A stretch of DNA of 64,000 nt from Puccinia triticina (GCF_026914185.1 NC_070561.1:2542001-2606000); one strand, 5' to 3'; positions 23,733 through 36,594 are shown, numbered from the stretch's first letter. A program made the numbers and translations. The notes: a model not told the origin generated them from the letters alone.

Positions 23733-26700
23733 TCAAAGTTTGAGTTCCTGCAGAATCCGACGAGCTAGATAGACCGACCAAACCCCAATCCCAGAAAGCT
23801 CGATTAACCCTTAATTACATGACCTCCAACACCAAAGAATGAAAAAGGGGGGATGGAGAGAGACGACGCACCAAAAGTTTGGTACTGCCAAGCGTTACCC
23901 GAAATTCTGCGAAACTGCAAGCCGGAGATGCCTGGGAGCAAGGGCATTTTAACGATAAAGATCTCGAAGCGGACGACAAGGTCAATTTTCTTGACCGGAT
24001 TACGATGCTGGTTGAACGTGCGATGATGTTTAGACGCAGCAGAGGACGAGGCAGGCTTCTCCGATTTCGACGACGATGCAGTGATAGTCCGTGTGCCATT
24101 AGCTCCGCTACCCCCAGCAGCCAGCTCGCCTAATTCATTCGACGCCGCGCCAACGATCGGCGTGGGTGCCGTTGCAGGCCCGCCTCCGAGCACCACAGTT
24201 TCAGTCCCTGCAAGCGACGGAGTGCCTAGATTATCACCGCAAGTTCAGTTCAACAGGGTCTCAAAAAAGGACCATGTACAGGTAGCTCACCAGTCTGACT
24301 CCCGCCATTCAACGAGGGTTCCGAGCGACCATCCGGGCCCGGATGAGTGGTGGCAGTGGTGGCAGTGGTAGTAGAACCATTAACCTTAAGCCGTTGGTTA
24401 TCATTCAGGGCAGGGTGTTTACCGAACGAAGCTTTAGATACCTTCTTCTTCAACGACTCAGCCGCCTTCTTATTGCTCCGACTCAGGGGGGAAGACAGCG
24501 GCTGGAGGCTCTCAGCCCCACCACCAGCACCCGTGGTCGTGTTCAAGCCGCTGGACCCGCCCCCATAGTTTGATAGATCGATGCTGGGCGCATGCGCACA
24601 TTCAAACCCTCCCTTGATCTCCCGGTGTTGGAAGCCGATCCGGTTCAGGACCGTCACCAGATCCGCCCGGAGCACTTGCGGACCACGGGTAGACGTCGTA
24701 GCTACCGAAAACAAACCCTGGCAAAATGATTGCAAGTCATTCAGGATTAGTCCTAGGAAAGAGAGAGAGAGTCACGAAGCCAACCGACCTTGAGATAGAT
24801 CGGCTTGATCTTGTCGCTCGACTTGGAGGAGGGTGGCGCAGTGCGACCGGAGAAAGCGACAAGGGGAGCAGTCTGCTTGGGCAAGGTGCTATCGGGCGAG
24901 CCGATCTCGAGAGGCTGGACGTCGGCGTCTTCATCGAGGGTGTTAGGCTCGCCCTCGCTCTCGGAGAGCACGTTAGTGGCCGGGTTGGTAGACGGGGTGG
25001 TAGGGCGCTTGGCCTTGCCTCCGAGTGAGCTCAGACGAGGTCTCCAACTGGGGCCACTCGAGCTCGATTTGAGTGCCACTTTGCCTTCTCCCTCGTTGGC
25101 TGGCGTTTCCTTGTATCCAGCTTCGCCACCCGTCGATGATCCCCGGTGATGTTGACGAGTCCGAGAAGAGAGATTAGCGTCCAAGTCAGATTTGGCTCCG
25201 AACGTAGCCATCGGCCCGGATTGGCCGCTGATCGGAGCACTCAATGGGATCACATCTGTGGGGAGATCGTCAAAGTCTTGCGCAGCTGTTTGCTGTTGGG
25301 CCTGTAGACCACCTGGGCTGAACGGGGGCGATAGGCCGGTGGATTCCGTGACTTGTGGCAGGGCGCTCAGCGGAGTTTTGCTACTCGATTTATGCCCTAG
25401 CCCGATACTACTTCGGGGACGATGTCTTTTGTAATCAGGATCGTTGACTGATGCGGAACGTCCCAATAGCGAGCCAAATCGTCTGGCAAAGCCCGAGGGC
25501 GAACGTTCAGAATCCGAGGGGCCAGTGTTGCCAGGCTCGACCATACTGACTACCCGCTCAGAGCGTGTGTTGGAACCATTGCCAGTCGAATCTGGGGGTC
25601 GTTGGACAGGGATCACGTCAGTCATCGCTTGCAGAACGCCACTAGATTCGGGGGCGGTCATGACGTGAACACTACGCCTCTTAGAGGGATTGATGGGAAC
25701 CTTGGCCCGGCTTGGAGCGAATTCGGCCGTCTGGGAGGGTGAGGTTGGGGAAGAGGGTAATGGGGTAGAAACCATACGATCGGTGGCAGTGTTGGGTCTG
25801 ATCGACATCAGCCCGTTGCGCTCCTTGGTTGCGCCTTTCTGGTGTATGTCAAGAAGGAGTGCGGCTTGATCTCGCTGCTTGCCGTCCAATTCACTTCCGG
25901 CCATCGTGTTGCGATTCTTGTTAGGCAATCGAGCGGCAGGGACAGCAGCGAGTTCGTTAGCAGTCGGTAGCGGGCTGGCTAACTGTTGCCCATGAGAGCC
26001 CAGTTCACTCCTGTATGCAGAAGGTGGTACTGGGGGTGGAGGTGGCCCAGTGACAGACAACGTAGACGAGGCAAAGACCCCGGGGCCATAGATTCTTTCA
26101 CGTTCGATTTTCTCTCGGACAAGAAAGTAGATCGAAATCAATGGGTGAAAACCTCGGGTGGGGTCCAAGGAGTCGAGCGTTTGACCATTCAAAAGGACGG
26201 ATTCAAAGCCGTTTGAGATTGAAGAGTGGGGGTCCGGATGGGATTTGTCCTCGTTTTTAGACCCTCCCACGGTATTCAGTACAGCAGCTAGACCGCCAGC
26301 CATCTTCTTGCTGTAAAAGCCAAATCCAGAAAACCGCTTGGATGATTTGCTGGGAGTTCTGTTGGACTCTTTATCGTTCTTTGAATCTCGTCCTTTGCCG
26401 TTGACCGGAGACATCGACACATTACTGCCACTGGGAACGACGTTGTAAACCGGCTCTAACGATCCGTTTGTGCTGTTTGTCCGCTTATCATCGTAAATCT
26501 TCAACACTTTCACGTACATTTCGCTTGACAAGACCGTGCGAAGATCAGCTTCGATCTTCTCGGCCGTGCCAAATTCGAATCCAGTCATTCCTTTGATTAC
26601 TTCGGGCTCGATTTGGTTGAGTCGCAGTGGTTCACGGTGTGGGATGTGTGGGTCAGGCGGACCATCGTATCCTTTGACTATCCAAGGATGATTGACGACC

Positions 26701-28635
26701 TCTTGAAGAGTGGCTCGGTTCGATGGATTGGTGACGAGCATACGGGATAACAAATGCTTGCATTCTACGTACATGGGCGCGGTCAGCATGAATTAACTTT
26801 TCAAGAACCCATCAGAAAAACACCCAGAGGGTTGAGAGGTGGTGAGACTTACCAGAGCTAAGCCAAGTAGGGTAGTCCACCTGCCCTCGCTTGATCTTGG
26901 CGTGTAGGGCGGGCATAGACTGATCATCGAACGGGACTTTGCCGCAAACCAAGACAAACAAGACGATCCCAAAGCTCCACACATCCACTTCGGGGCCGAT
27001 GTAGACTTTCGCGTTCAAAAGTTCGGGAGCAGCAAAATAAAGTGATCCACAGAACGTTTGGAGATTTGAATTGGGAGAGAAGAGGTTAGAGAGGCCAAAG
27101 TCTATGATCTTGATGTTCCCGGTCTTGGAGATTAGGATATTCTCGATCTTCAAATCTGAACAAAAGATATAAAACGTTGAGAATTGCGGGAATGTAAATA
27201 AAAGGTAGCAGAATATCACTAACCCCGGTGTACGATGGAATTGGCATGGCAGTATTCAAGTGCACTGCCCATCTGCCTGGCAAATTTTCTGGCAGCTCGT
27301 TCCCTCAAGCGACCATGCGAAATGATATAGTCTAACATTTGGCCTCCATTGACATATTCAAATAGCATGTAGTAGTGATGCTAAGCAGAAAGAACAAGCG
27401 TCAGCCATAATAATTGGAAGGCAGCCTGGTGGGGGATTAGATAGACGTACCGGATAGACAAGCATGCTCTTCATTCCACAGACATAAGGATGGTGGAGCA
27501 AGAGCACAATACTAGCTTCTCGGATGGTACGGATCTCCTTGCTAATATCCTTATTTTTAGCCTTCTCGATGAAGCTCGGGCTGGGGGTGATCGGTTGAGA
27601 TTTAGAGTCTTTGCCGTGATCTCTTGCGGAGGAAGTTCCGGAGTGATTTTCCTTATTCTTCTCCTTATCGATCTGTTGTTGCGCGGCAGAGAGAGATGTG
27701 TGACGGGGAATGATCTTGATGGCGATCTTCTCGCCGGTGATCGAGGAGATGGCCAGTTTGACCTTGCCCATGCTACCCGCACCAAGGGTCTTGCCCAGGG
27801 TGTACTCGCCCAGCTGACGGCGAGATCGGCCAGGCATGTTTTGGGTAAACGGAAGCGTGCCCGAGGTGGGTGATAGATGGGCGCTGGTCGAGGCTCTGGC
27901 GTGGTCGGTGTTCTCGGGGGAGGGTAAGGTTGAGGTTGGAGAGACGAGTTGGGTTGGAGGAGGAGGGCTTTGGAGGGGGGGAGGAGTTTTTGCATTGCTT
28001 GGCAGGATGGAGTGACGAGGGGTATTGCTGGAGGATCTGAGGGGTGGAGAGATAGTGACTGGTGAGGGTTTTGGATTCTGGTGAAGATCGACTGGTGGTG
28101 GAGAGTTCGAGTGAGTTTGAGATGGTTCGTTGTTTAAGTGCTGCTGGATGATGTCCTGTTCGGGGTGTTCGGGGTGATTGATGAGGGGTGGTGGGTGGGT
28201 TAGTGGTGAGGCGGGGTGAGTTGTGGGTTGATCGAGTGATCGGATGGGCTCGGTTGAGGATTTGGGGGTGATTATCTGCGATGGCTGATGGACAGTGTTT
28301 GAGTGATCCGAGGGGTTCTTGGTGTTGGGTTGTTGTTGTTCGGTCTGGGACAGCGGCTGGTGTTCGAGAGATGGGTTGGATGGGGGTGATCTGTTGATGG
28401 AGGATGGTTTTGAGGATGGTGGCGGCTCGGGTGGGTTGTGGTTGTTGTTGGAGAGTGAGGAAGAGTGGGAGTGGATGGATGGTGAGTTTGATCGGCTGAT
28501 GATGGATGGAGAGTGTTGTGAGCTCGTTCCGAGGTCGCTTGAGATCAGTGTTTCAGTCTCTTCGTCCTCTTCTTCCTGCTGGGTTGCTGCTGCTGCTGCT
28601 GCTGCCATGTTCTGTTCGGCGGGCTGTTCGTCCAT
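23733..28635 (-). CDS. KIN1: KIN1/PAR-1/MARK-family Ser/Thr kinase with KA1 domain, 7 exons
   Basis: Polarity and exocytosis kinase acting at the plasma membrane. Exons: 28635-27451, 27380-27224, 27155-26853, 26764-24789, 24717-24291, 24207-23872, 23764-23733; 1471 aa, phases consistent. Residues 1-277 are Ser/Pro/Gln-rich and disordered. The kinase domain starts at [18 protein letters not shown] (about 278), with the ATP-binding Lys in EKIAIKII (about 307), HRDLKIEN with catalytic Asp448, DFG at 466-468, [14 protein letters not shown] and the DVWSFGI block. A roughly 45-residue insert sits between the Lys and the helix C region. A long low-complexity middle follows. The C-terminal KA1 domain (membrane phospholipid binding) is recognisable from [20 protein letters not shown] to [19 protein letters not shown]. 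The last exon is only 32 nt and was placed by family match. The start is the first ATG of the open frame. Longer than yeast Kin1 (1064 aa) through disordered regions. Confidence 0.92.
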
Positions 28636-28666
28636 GGTGCGGTGGTGGTGTAGTGTGTGGGGGCGA

Positions 28667-28684
28667 TGATGATGATGATGATGT
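28667..28684. repeat. GAT microsatellite
   Basis: Six tandem GAT triplets in the 5' flank or 5' UTR of the kinase gene. Confidence 0.8.
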
Positions 28685-30400
28685 GGTTCTTGTTGGTTCG
28701 TCTTCGGTTTTTCTTGTTGACCGTCTGCTGTCTGCCCCAGAGAAAGTGCTGCTGACCGTCGATGTTCTTGGGAAGAAGTTGTCTACAGTTTTTACCCTTT
28801 TTGTCTTGAGACAAAACATCCCGCATACACACTCACAGCACACTCACAAACAGTCTTCCCAAATTAGTCAAACCATCATTCCCATCACTCTCATCACCAA
28901 AACCAACTCCTTAAGCAGAGCATCATCCACTTCACTCCCCATCTACATATCCCAAAAACTCATCCCCGCCAAATGCCCCCTTTTCCAAGACAATTTTACC
29001 AGTGCAGAATTGTAAACTCGTTATGTATTGCGGCAAAGAAAAACAGCTGGAATAACTACATAGTCTATTCATTGGATTAAGACACAACCAAAACTATTGG
29101 TTTTTATGAGCCAACGTATGGCTTGCACTCGGCCTACTTACAATCGGTTGGGGCGAAATTACCCAGTAGAAATTCAGTGAGTCTAAACCAACCCCACCAG
29201 TTTTATGGCAGCACTGCCCAAGTGAGCTGCTCGGGCTAAGGATGGTCCGAGCAATTGTCGGACAGAGTTTGTCCGACGAGCCCTGCAATGTGCAGCCGGG
29301 TCAGGATTGCGGTGCTCCTCGGACAGTCTCACTGGCCGATAATCGCTCGGACAAAGACTGCTCGTGTATGTATGTAGTTACGCAGGCTTGTTGGTGTGAA
29401 TGCCGCTAACACTGGATTACAATCAACTAGTTTGAAGATGGAGGACCTCCCGTCGCCTAAATGGTTTGGTTCAGAGGGACGCGCTAATCCTTATTTGCTG
29501 GCGAAAACTCGATCTCAGTCAAATCTCACCAGCCACCAAGGTTAAGGCTTTCCCTAGTCGTGATCAAGGATCTGAGCCTGCGGGAAGTCTTCTACGGTTG
29601 AGTGCAACCTTAGCTGTAAGGTTTATTCAAGCAACGTATGCCATCTAATGATGCGCGCAGTGGAAGATTTATTTATTGGCTGGGAACACATGGAATCAAC
29701 CATGTGCCAAACATCTGGCCTTTTACCAGCTCTTATACCAATTGAGTTGCGACCGTAGTGTTATAGAGGTGCACTCGAGCTTAGCACAAGTCCCTGACCT
29801 TCCCCAGGTAAGACTCTGGTGTGTGAGACAGAGACACTGCGTGGCTGCCCCTTCAAGGCTTTCACTGAGAGGCTTTGTCAAGCTCGAGCTGGACTAGTAG
29901 CACTGGGGAGAAGGTAACAAATAGTCGACACAACGTCGTAACAGATGCTCGGGGTTATTCGACGAGGCTTACACCGAGCTTCCTGAAGTCTGCGACCAGG
30001 GCAATCCAACTGTTGATTGAGATTAAGGTGGGTATTGTGCGTGGTTGAACAGGCAAGATATGCGTGGTTCAAGAGACAAGATAACACGCCGATGGGAGCA
30101 GTCCAAATATAAAGAAACATCCCAAGCAGGGCGTAAAAGGTTCGCGAGTGTGGCAAATATAGATGAGGATATTGGCCCTCAGGGTATAGGACAGCCTGAC
30201 TAGGGTGTCGCTGTTAGGAAATGCCCTGAAGACATTTCCAATCGGAGGATCCATGAATGCCTTATAATTCACTGCAGAAGAGTTTGCTTATCCGCTGGAT
30301 GTCGTAAAAGTCGCACCGAAGAAGAAAAAGCCCAGTCGAGGCCCAGGGGGAAGGGAAACCGTTACCTTCATCCCGGTTTTGCTCGGGTCAGCGAGCGCTT
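28685..30400. other. Kinase upstream region and spacer
   Basis: No gene recognised. 29255-29280 contains the palindrome GTCGGACAGAGTTTGTCCGAC-like (gap at centre). 29440-29600 shares blocks (GGAGGACCTCCCGTCGCCTAAA, TTGCTGG..AAAACTCGAT, CACCAGCCA) with 56850-56950, so it is a dispersed repeat. Confidence 0.45.
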
Positions 30401-30690
30401 GCCTTTCTGACCGAGTTGTGGGTCATAGATTGTCCTCAAACCTTCATTTGTACCTTATTCCTCTTCTTGTCTTACGTACTCCTTCCGTATCATACTCTGG
30501 TTGCGGTTTCCTGATATTCTACCGTTGCGCAGTCCTTGGTTTGCTGACCGACTTGTGGGTTGTAGACTGTTCTAAAACCTTCGTTTACCTTACTTCTCTT
30601 GCTGTGTTACTCGTTGTGACTGTATCGTACTCTTATTCCGGTTTCCTTCTTATAAATATAAATACTCTACCCTACATGATAACTTACATT
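30401..30690. repeat. Tandem duplication, about 140-bp unit
   Basis: CTGACCGAGTTGTGGGTCAT at 30400 and CTGACCGACTTGTGGGTTGT at 30545 each start a diverged copy; both contain the sequence CTTCATTT/CTTCGTTT and a CGTACTC motif. Non-coding. Confidence 0.65.
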
Positions 30691-30983
30691 GCTCTCGGTT
30701 ATACTTATATCCGTTCTCATCATGCTATGTGTTTTGAGTCTTGACCTTGTCCCCACACTTCCTTGTTGTCCTGCCTCGGTCAAGCTTCTCTGACCCGCTT
30801 CCTCCTAGCCGAAATTAGCCTCTCGGGCCAATTTGAGGCTCTCAGTAGGAAGTCGTCCGACTCGAGAATAACTTCGGAACCGATCAACCACTTTTCGGCC
30901 AATTTCGCCGGCCGCCACCCACCACCACACGCAGCCCGTCTCTGGAGGGATTATCAACATAAAGATACGACCGCGCAGCTCTC

Positions 30984-33900
30984 ATGATCGAGCGCAACCG
31001 GACTCGGGAGCAGGTCGAGGGCTACAAGATAGTTGAAAGGGTCATTGCGAACCGGGACGCGCAACCAACGCTCGACAATGATCACGACCATGTCGAATAT
31101 ATCTGCAAATTGGGTGGCCTGAATTATGATGCTTGTACCTGGGAAGCCGAAGAGACGATCAGTGCCGAGCTTAACCAAGCCTCTCTGGAGGAGAGCCCCG
31201 CAGGGTCTCTGTCTCACAGAGAGGCTTGCCCCCAAGCGGCGAATTCTGGCATGAGAGCTGACAGACCGTAGTCCTGGCCAGCACCCAAATTCCACTAAAT
31301 TAATGCCTACACATTTTTCACACAACATACGGGGTCATGAGTAGCACGGTCTTGTAGCCTGGCTTCTTGCGCAGCCATCCATCCATCCATCATCTACCCA
31401 TCCCCCCAGAGCAGTGCTAGACATCCTTTCAAAAAACACGATGAGCTGTTTTCCAAAAGTCAACCTCTTGTTTTTTTTTACTCCTACTATCCAATAAACT
31501 TGCTGTATCCTACCTGTACCGTGACAAAAACATAGTACAGAAGCCACCATAACTGTACACTTTGTCATGTGTATTTAGCTCTTGTGTACTTGCCTTGCAT
31601 GTACAAATGTACAGACAATCCAAGAATCTTGGTAAGAGGATGTTACAAGCTTTGTAACTTCAAGACCGTTTGAGTTAATGACATGTGATCTATGTAGGAT
31701 TGAAGTTGAGATGCAGGCCTTCAATCTGGCACCAGGGCGGCGGAGGCAAATTTAGTGTGGTGTCAAAGTTTGACACCAGCCAAATGGTTGGAGGTGGTCC
31801 TCAGCACTCAGGCCAAATTTCCCCGCTTACTCCCAAGTTCTTCCTTTGGAGGCTTGCACTTTGCGCAAGGGGTGCCAGCCTGCCAACTCAGAAGGGAGGA
31901 CTGACTAAGTTCAGACGAGTGCGGCCAAGGAGATTGCAGCTTACAAGGCTAGGCTAGATTCCAAGACCATCCCTTATTGCTCCACCCGCTAAATCAAGAC
32001 CTGCGTTTGGCCAAATCAAAGAGCAAACAAAGTATATCTGGCACCCTGAAGGATTTCCAGCTCACAGGACTGAACTGGTTGGCCTATGTTTGGCACAGAG
32101 TTCAAAACGGCATCTTGGCCGATGAGGCACACTTTTTTTCTTCAATCTGAAAGACTTATTGACGTTTTTGCAAATCTAATGGTGGTGTAATTTGATTAAT
32201 CCTAATTTTTATACATAGGTCTTGGAAATACAGTCCAAACATGTGCTTTTCTATCCAATCTGCTCCACACCAAACTCAACTAAGTCCCTCTCTTGCCTGA
32301 GGCTTTGCCAGAGGGACTTATGACTAATCAGGGATTCTCTCATGAGAGATATTTTTGTTTTGGTGGTGTTTTCATTTGAACCACCAGAACCCAACTCTGA
32401 CCATTGCAAACCTTCTAAGTTTTTGGTGGATGGTGTGGTGCTCCATCCCAAGCCACAAGTAGCATTTTAGTATCTTCATCATTACATTGCCCATTACCCC
32501 ATAAACCTTTGCAAATACTTCATTATTATTGCATATTCAGATTCTACGCCTCATTTCACCTATAGTCACTCACACATAGTACCCCTTTATCTTCAATGGT
32601 TCAATAGTTATAAAGGATATAAGATTTACAGAAAACCTACAATCTTCATTAGTGACAACACTCATTTCATTAGTAACTTTTTTAAATCATTATAGTACAT
32701 TCCTTTTACAGATATCTTCTCACATGTTAAACCCTTTACATACATTTCTCATCATGTACTATGCCTATTGTACACATTACATCATTGGATCTGTGCTTAC
32801 CTCTTTCAGTAGTGCTCATCATTACAAGTTGTTACTATGTTCACATCATCTTCCCCATTTCTACAGTCTTTCTTTCTATAGCCAGAATTCTTCTTGATTG
32901 CTCATCTTTCAGCTGAAAATAAGACAAAATGTTTCCCCCCACTTGTAGATTCCCCAGTGAAGATTGTGCAGAAATTATAGTAGAAATTCCTCATCACCCA
33001 TTTGCTTATTGAAATCATTGCTATTGCCCCTCAAACCATTGCTATTGAACATTGCCCATTGCACCTCTGAACTCACCATTTCTATTGAATCATTTCCCCC
33101 TCTTCAATTATTGCCCCAACCCTCTCATCCTCAGTAGCCAAAAATTAGTTGAGCTCATAGTACTAGTTCCTAAGATCAAGTAGAAATCAGCCACATCTTT
33201 TTCTTCTTTTTCTTAGTGTTACTCTCATCCCCTCAGAATTAGTCAGGAAGGCAGCCTCACCAGCATCCTTGCATAGCTTACATTAGTACTCGTGTTGCTA
33301 TCCATCTCCCTTCCAAGCTCTATTCCCCCCTTTGAGTAGTTTCACAATCGTACACCTGCATCTGCCCCTCCTTCTCATATAATATCAGACTCCCTAGCCT
33401 CAAGCTTCATCCCTATTTTATTTTTTTTAAAGTCCCATTTTTGAAGAAATCAACCGGATCACACAGAAAAGGTCCAAGCGCGCTCACCCAAAGCGCTGTA
33501 CTTTCATTGAATTATGATTTTCTCAATCAAATGTTTGAAAAATTTGAGTGAAGAAATAGAGAATCTGAAAAATGTGTAAAATATGAGAAAAAGCATGCAA
33601 TGCATAAAAAGTTGGTCTTGTGAATGATGGTTGAGAATTACATGAGATACAGCAGATGTAACAAAATTAGGGCTGAAATATCCAGTTCTCTCACACAAGA
33701 ATTCCTGATAAGTCATCAGTCCCTCTGGCAAAGCCTCAGGCAAGAGAGGGTCTTAGTTAAGTTTGGCTCCACACCATTGAGCAGTATGGCCCCTTTCTTA
33801 TTGTTGTTCCACTCTCCACGCTGCTTGCATGGCAGATGCAATGTGCCCAGTGGGCGCCAGACTTGAACATTATCACATATATTGGTAACAAAGTCAGTTG

Positions 33901-34196
33901 TCAAACTATCTGGGAATACATTGAGTTTGGGGTGTCAAAGAAGAAGAAGTTCAACATGATCCTCTGCACCACCTACAAGATCATATTGAAAGATTGTAAC
34001 AACCTTGCTCCTATCAAATCACAAATGGCAGTATTTGGCTGTTGACAAAGTTTTTTATTTTCTATCACATCCCCAATATCTTTGTCTTGCTTCCATGATT
34101 ATTATATGTGTTTTCCAATTGCTTTCACACCTAGGCTCATTGCTTAAAGAGTAGCAAATCTCAGCTCTATGAAGCCCTGATTTTGTGTAATATTTA
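30984..34196 (+). pseudogene. CHD1 chromatin-remodeller fragment, broken and interrupted
   Basis: Partial copy of a CHD1-type ATPase. 30984-31180 encodes the chromodomain stretch GYKIVERVIANRDAQPTL and YICKLGGLNYDACTWEAEET. A segment of unrelated sequence follows, then 31910-31965 encodes [20 protein letters not shown]. 31980-32130 encodes the start of the SNF2 ATPase ([18 protein letters not shown], then NGILADE) in shifted frames. The ATPase resumes at about 33787 (QYGPFL) and 33836-34035 ([32 protein letters not shown]). A retained intron is followed at 34138-34196 by AHCLKSSKSQLYEAL. The P-loop (GLGKT) between ADE and QYGP is missing, replaced by 32140-33780. Frameshifts and stops show it is dead. 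The intron indicates a genomic duplicate, not a retrocopy. Confidence 0.82.
32140..33785. mobile_element. Insertion in the CHD1 fragment with internal inverted repeats
   Basis: Replaces the ATPase P-loop region. An approximately 85-bp block at 32262-32345 (CTCAACTAAGTCCCTCTCTT ...) recurs inverted at 33690-33778. Between them is AT- and pyrimidine-rich sequence without coding signs. Exact ends and target duplication are not clear. Confidence 0.5.
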
Positions 34197-34668
34197 GGTG
34201 TGGAGGTTCCCAGCCTGCACCATCATGAAAAGAGGTCCTCATGGTGTTGGGGGACACAAACAAGCCAGCCAAAGTTTATTTGATAGACAATCCAGCACTA
34301 CAGCTCCCAAGATCCACCAACTTGACTGCCATATCAATCAAGCCCTGACAACTACACCACCACCACGCCCATTCTGTCAGTGTTTGGACCGGCTAGGCAT
34401 TGACAAGAAACTTGTGTCAGACTAAGTTTTGGGTTGTGCATGACAACAACAACAACCATGGTCCCTGGTTCTTCCTTCATTATGATGAAGATGTCACTAA
34501 TTCACTCTCAGTTGCTTGGCAGACCATCCGGAGTCAAAACGGATCCTGAAAAATATCCGGAAACTGCCCAATCTGTGAGCAACTCAAGCCCCATCACCAG
34601 CCCCCAATATTTGCACTTGAATCCATGCCAACAATGTGGCCGTCCCCTCAACAAAAACACCTTTGCTT
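34197..34668 (+). other. Possible coding remnant, unidentified
   Basis: Short frames encode CXXC-containing sequence (PCQQCGRPL). This would be continuous across element E1 at 34669-35691 with a second CXXC (CGSCAW). This hints at a zinc-binding remnant, perhaps part of the same duplicated host segment, but I do not recognise the family. Confidence 0.3.
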
Positions 34669-35691
34669 CACTGCAAGAAAAACTCTAGAAACTGCTTGCA
34701 GTTGAGATGCAAGAATCAAGAACTGGTTGATTACATGAAAGTTGTATAATTTATGCAAGAGTGAGTCTAAGCTCCAAAAAACTGAGCACAGGCTCCAAAA
34801 TACTGAGTTGATACCTGTGAAAATTCTCCTTTCATGTGCACATACCCCTTTCATGTGCACATACCCCTTTCATGTGCACATACCCCTTTCATGTGCACAT
34901 ATCCCTTATTATGCATTCACCCCTTTCATAATGTGTCCATAACCCTTTATGTGCACATACCCCTTTATGTGCACATACCCCTTTATGTGCACATACCCCT
35001 TTATGTGCACATACCCCTTTATGTGCACATACCCCTTTATGTGCACATACCCCTTTCATATGCGTGTATCCCTTTCATGTGCATGTATCACTTTCACAAT
35101 GATTAAATACCCCTTTCATCATGTGTTCATGAACCTTTCATGTTTACATTTCCCCTTTGAGTTTTTCAAATCCCTTTCAATACCCCTTTCATCATTCAGG
35201 TTTACATACCCCTTTGATGTTTACATATCCCTTTCATGTGCAAATACCCCTTACTGCACATACTCCTTTCATACATACAAAACCCTTCCATGCATACATA
35301 CCCCTTTCATCATGTGTAAATATCCCTTTTATGTGTTAATACACCTTCTCACATTCCCCTTTCATGCTTACATATTCATTTCTCATGTACATATACCTTT
35401 CATGTGTACACACCCTTTTTATGTTATTCTGGCTGGATTAAATGGCACATGGAGTGTTTAATAAAATAAAATAAAAGGGTGCTCAGTGAGATGCTCATTT
35501 TCAAGGTTGAACATTTGCCTCAGCCTACTGCATGATCACTAAAGATTGTTCAGCATTGGGATGCTGAACAAGGTATACACTCAAGGTGCACCAGCACGGA
35601 ATTTGGATGCTTGAATCCAGCTTGAGCTGAGGATTGAGTCAAGCTTGCTGAATCTCAATTGCAAACAGTTTCTAGAGTTCTTCTTGCAGTG
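34669..35691. mobile_element. CACTA-like non-autonomous element E1 carrying a minisatellite
   Basis: Ends are CACTGCAAGAAAAACTC at 34669 and its inverse GAGTTCTTCTTGCAGTG ending at 35691. CTT is duplicated at 34666-34668 and 35692-35694. The terminal repeats extend about 40 bp (TAGAAACTGCTTGCAGTTGA and beyond) and are themselves partly palindromic. CACT[A/G] ends and 3-bp duplications define CACTA transposons. No transposase. Confidence 0.88.
34826..35430. repeat. Minisatellite CCCCTTTCATGTGCACATA
   Basis: 19-20 bp unit, near perfect at 34826-35060 (with variant CCCCTTTATGTGCACATA) and degenerating towards 35430. The unit contains the palindrome TGTGCACA. The open frames through it are repeat artefacts. 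Confidence 0.9.
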
Positions 35692-36013
35692 CTTGTGGCT
35701 CTTGTGCATGGCAATATCCATCTCATCTGCAACTGCCCGCTCAACCCCTGCCCTGCCAGAAGCACCTGATAGCTGGTGTCTTCTGTCTGTCAGAGGCCCC
35801 ATCCACACCTTTGACAAACACTCTCAACCAGCACGCCGGCCGTTGACCGCTAGCAACCTCACCCTCAATTCAATGGCAATCCTGGCAATTTAAGTGTCCT
35901 CCTCACTCCTTGGCCCAACCATCCACCCCTGCCCAAAACTAACAAACCTACCTGTACCTTCTGTGTACCTAATTATCAGACTTTGTCTAGCTTGATTGAT
36001 CCCCCTTGTTGCT

Positions 36014-36594
36014 CTGTTCCAAGAAGGAGCAGAACCGCCAGGAAGCAATATACGAGCTGATCCAGATGGATGTGGGCTTCATTGAGATCTACCAGATACT
36101 CCCATAGGTGTTTTACCGGGAGCTCGAGCCGCTGAGTGGCGTGTGGGGGTTGTCAATCATCTTTGCAAACATTAAGGAGATTGTGCTGTTTGGGACACCA
36201 TTTGTGAGCGCGCTGGAGGGCTTCCAGGGCCAGAAAACCGGTACCCAGGTCCAGGTCATTGGCAACATTGTGCTCAACTACATCCAGGGCGTTGAGGTAT
36301 TCAGGCACTACTGCAGCAACTAGGCTAAAGCCTCCAACACACTTGCCAACTTGAGACTCCAACACACCGTTGCTGATTGGCCCAATGGTTTCAAAGTCAA
36401 GGGCCCAGAATTCAAGCATTACTTGCTCCAGCCTATGCAGAGGAGAATCAAACACTACCCGCTGCGGATTGCCCAGGTGAGCAATGCCTTACTCTTCCAT
36501 CTGCCTGCTCACCATCAAATACTCAGAGACATCCCTTCCTCCCTTGTGTCTATCCAGGTCACAAAACGGATGGATGAAGTATCATCAGAATAAA
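36014..36594 (+). pseudogene. RhoGEF (DH domain) fragment
   Basis: 36014-36477 encodes KKEQNRQEAIYELIQMD, the classic DH CR1 start, then a TAG where the family reads on. It continues VFYRELEPLSG, SIIFANIKEIVLFG, VQVIGNIVLNYIQGVEVFRH, a second stop, and LLQPMQRRIKHYPLRIAQ (CR3). A GT-AG intron at about 36478-36558 follows, then about 12 more codons. DH domains exchange GDP on Rho GTPases. Two stops and absence of the rest of the protein mark it as a dead fragment; the intron indicates a DNA-level duplicate. Confidence 0.8.

Noticed and set aside
24805..25668. Plus-strand frames opposite the kinase
   Set aside because: Shadows of the long minus-strand exon 26764-24789, with no family motifs.
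34742..35461. Long open frames of repeating YPFMCT-like sequence
   Set aside because: They are translations of the CCCCTTTCATGTGCACATA minisatellite; open in several frames because the unit lacks stops.
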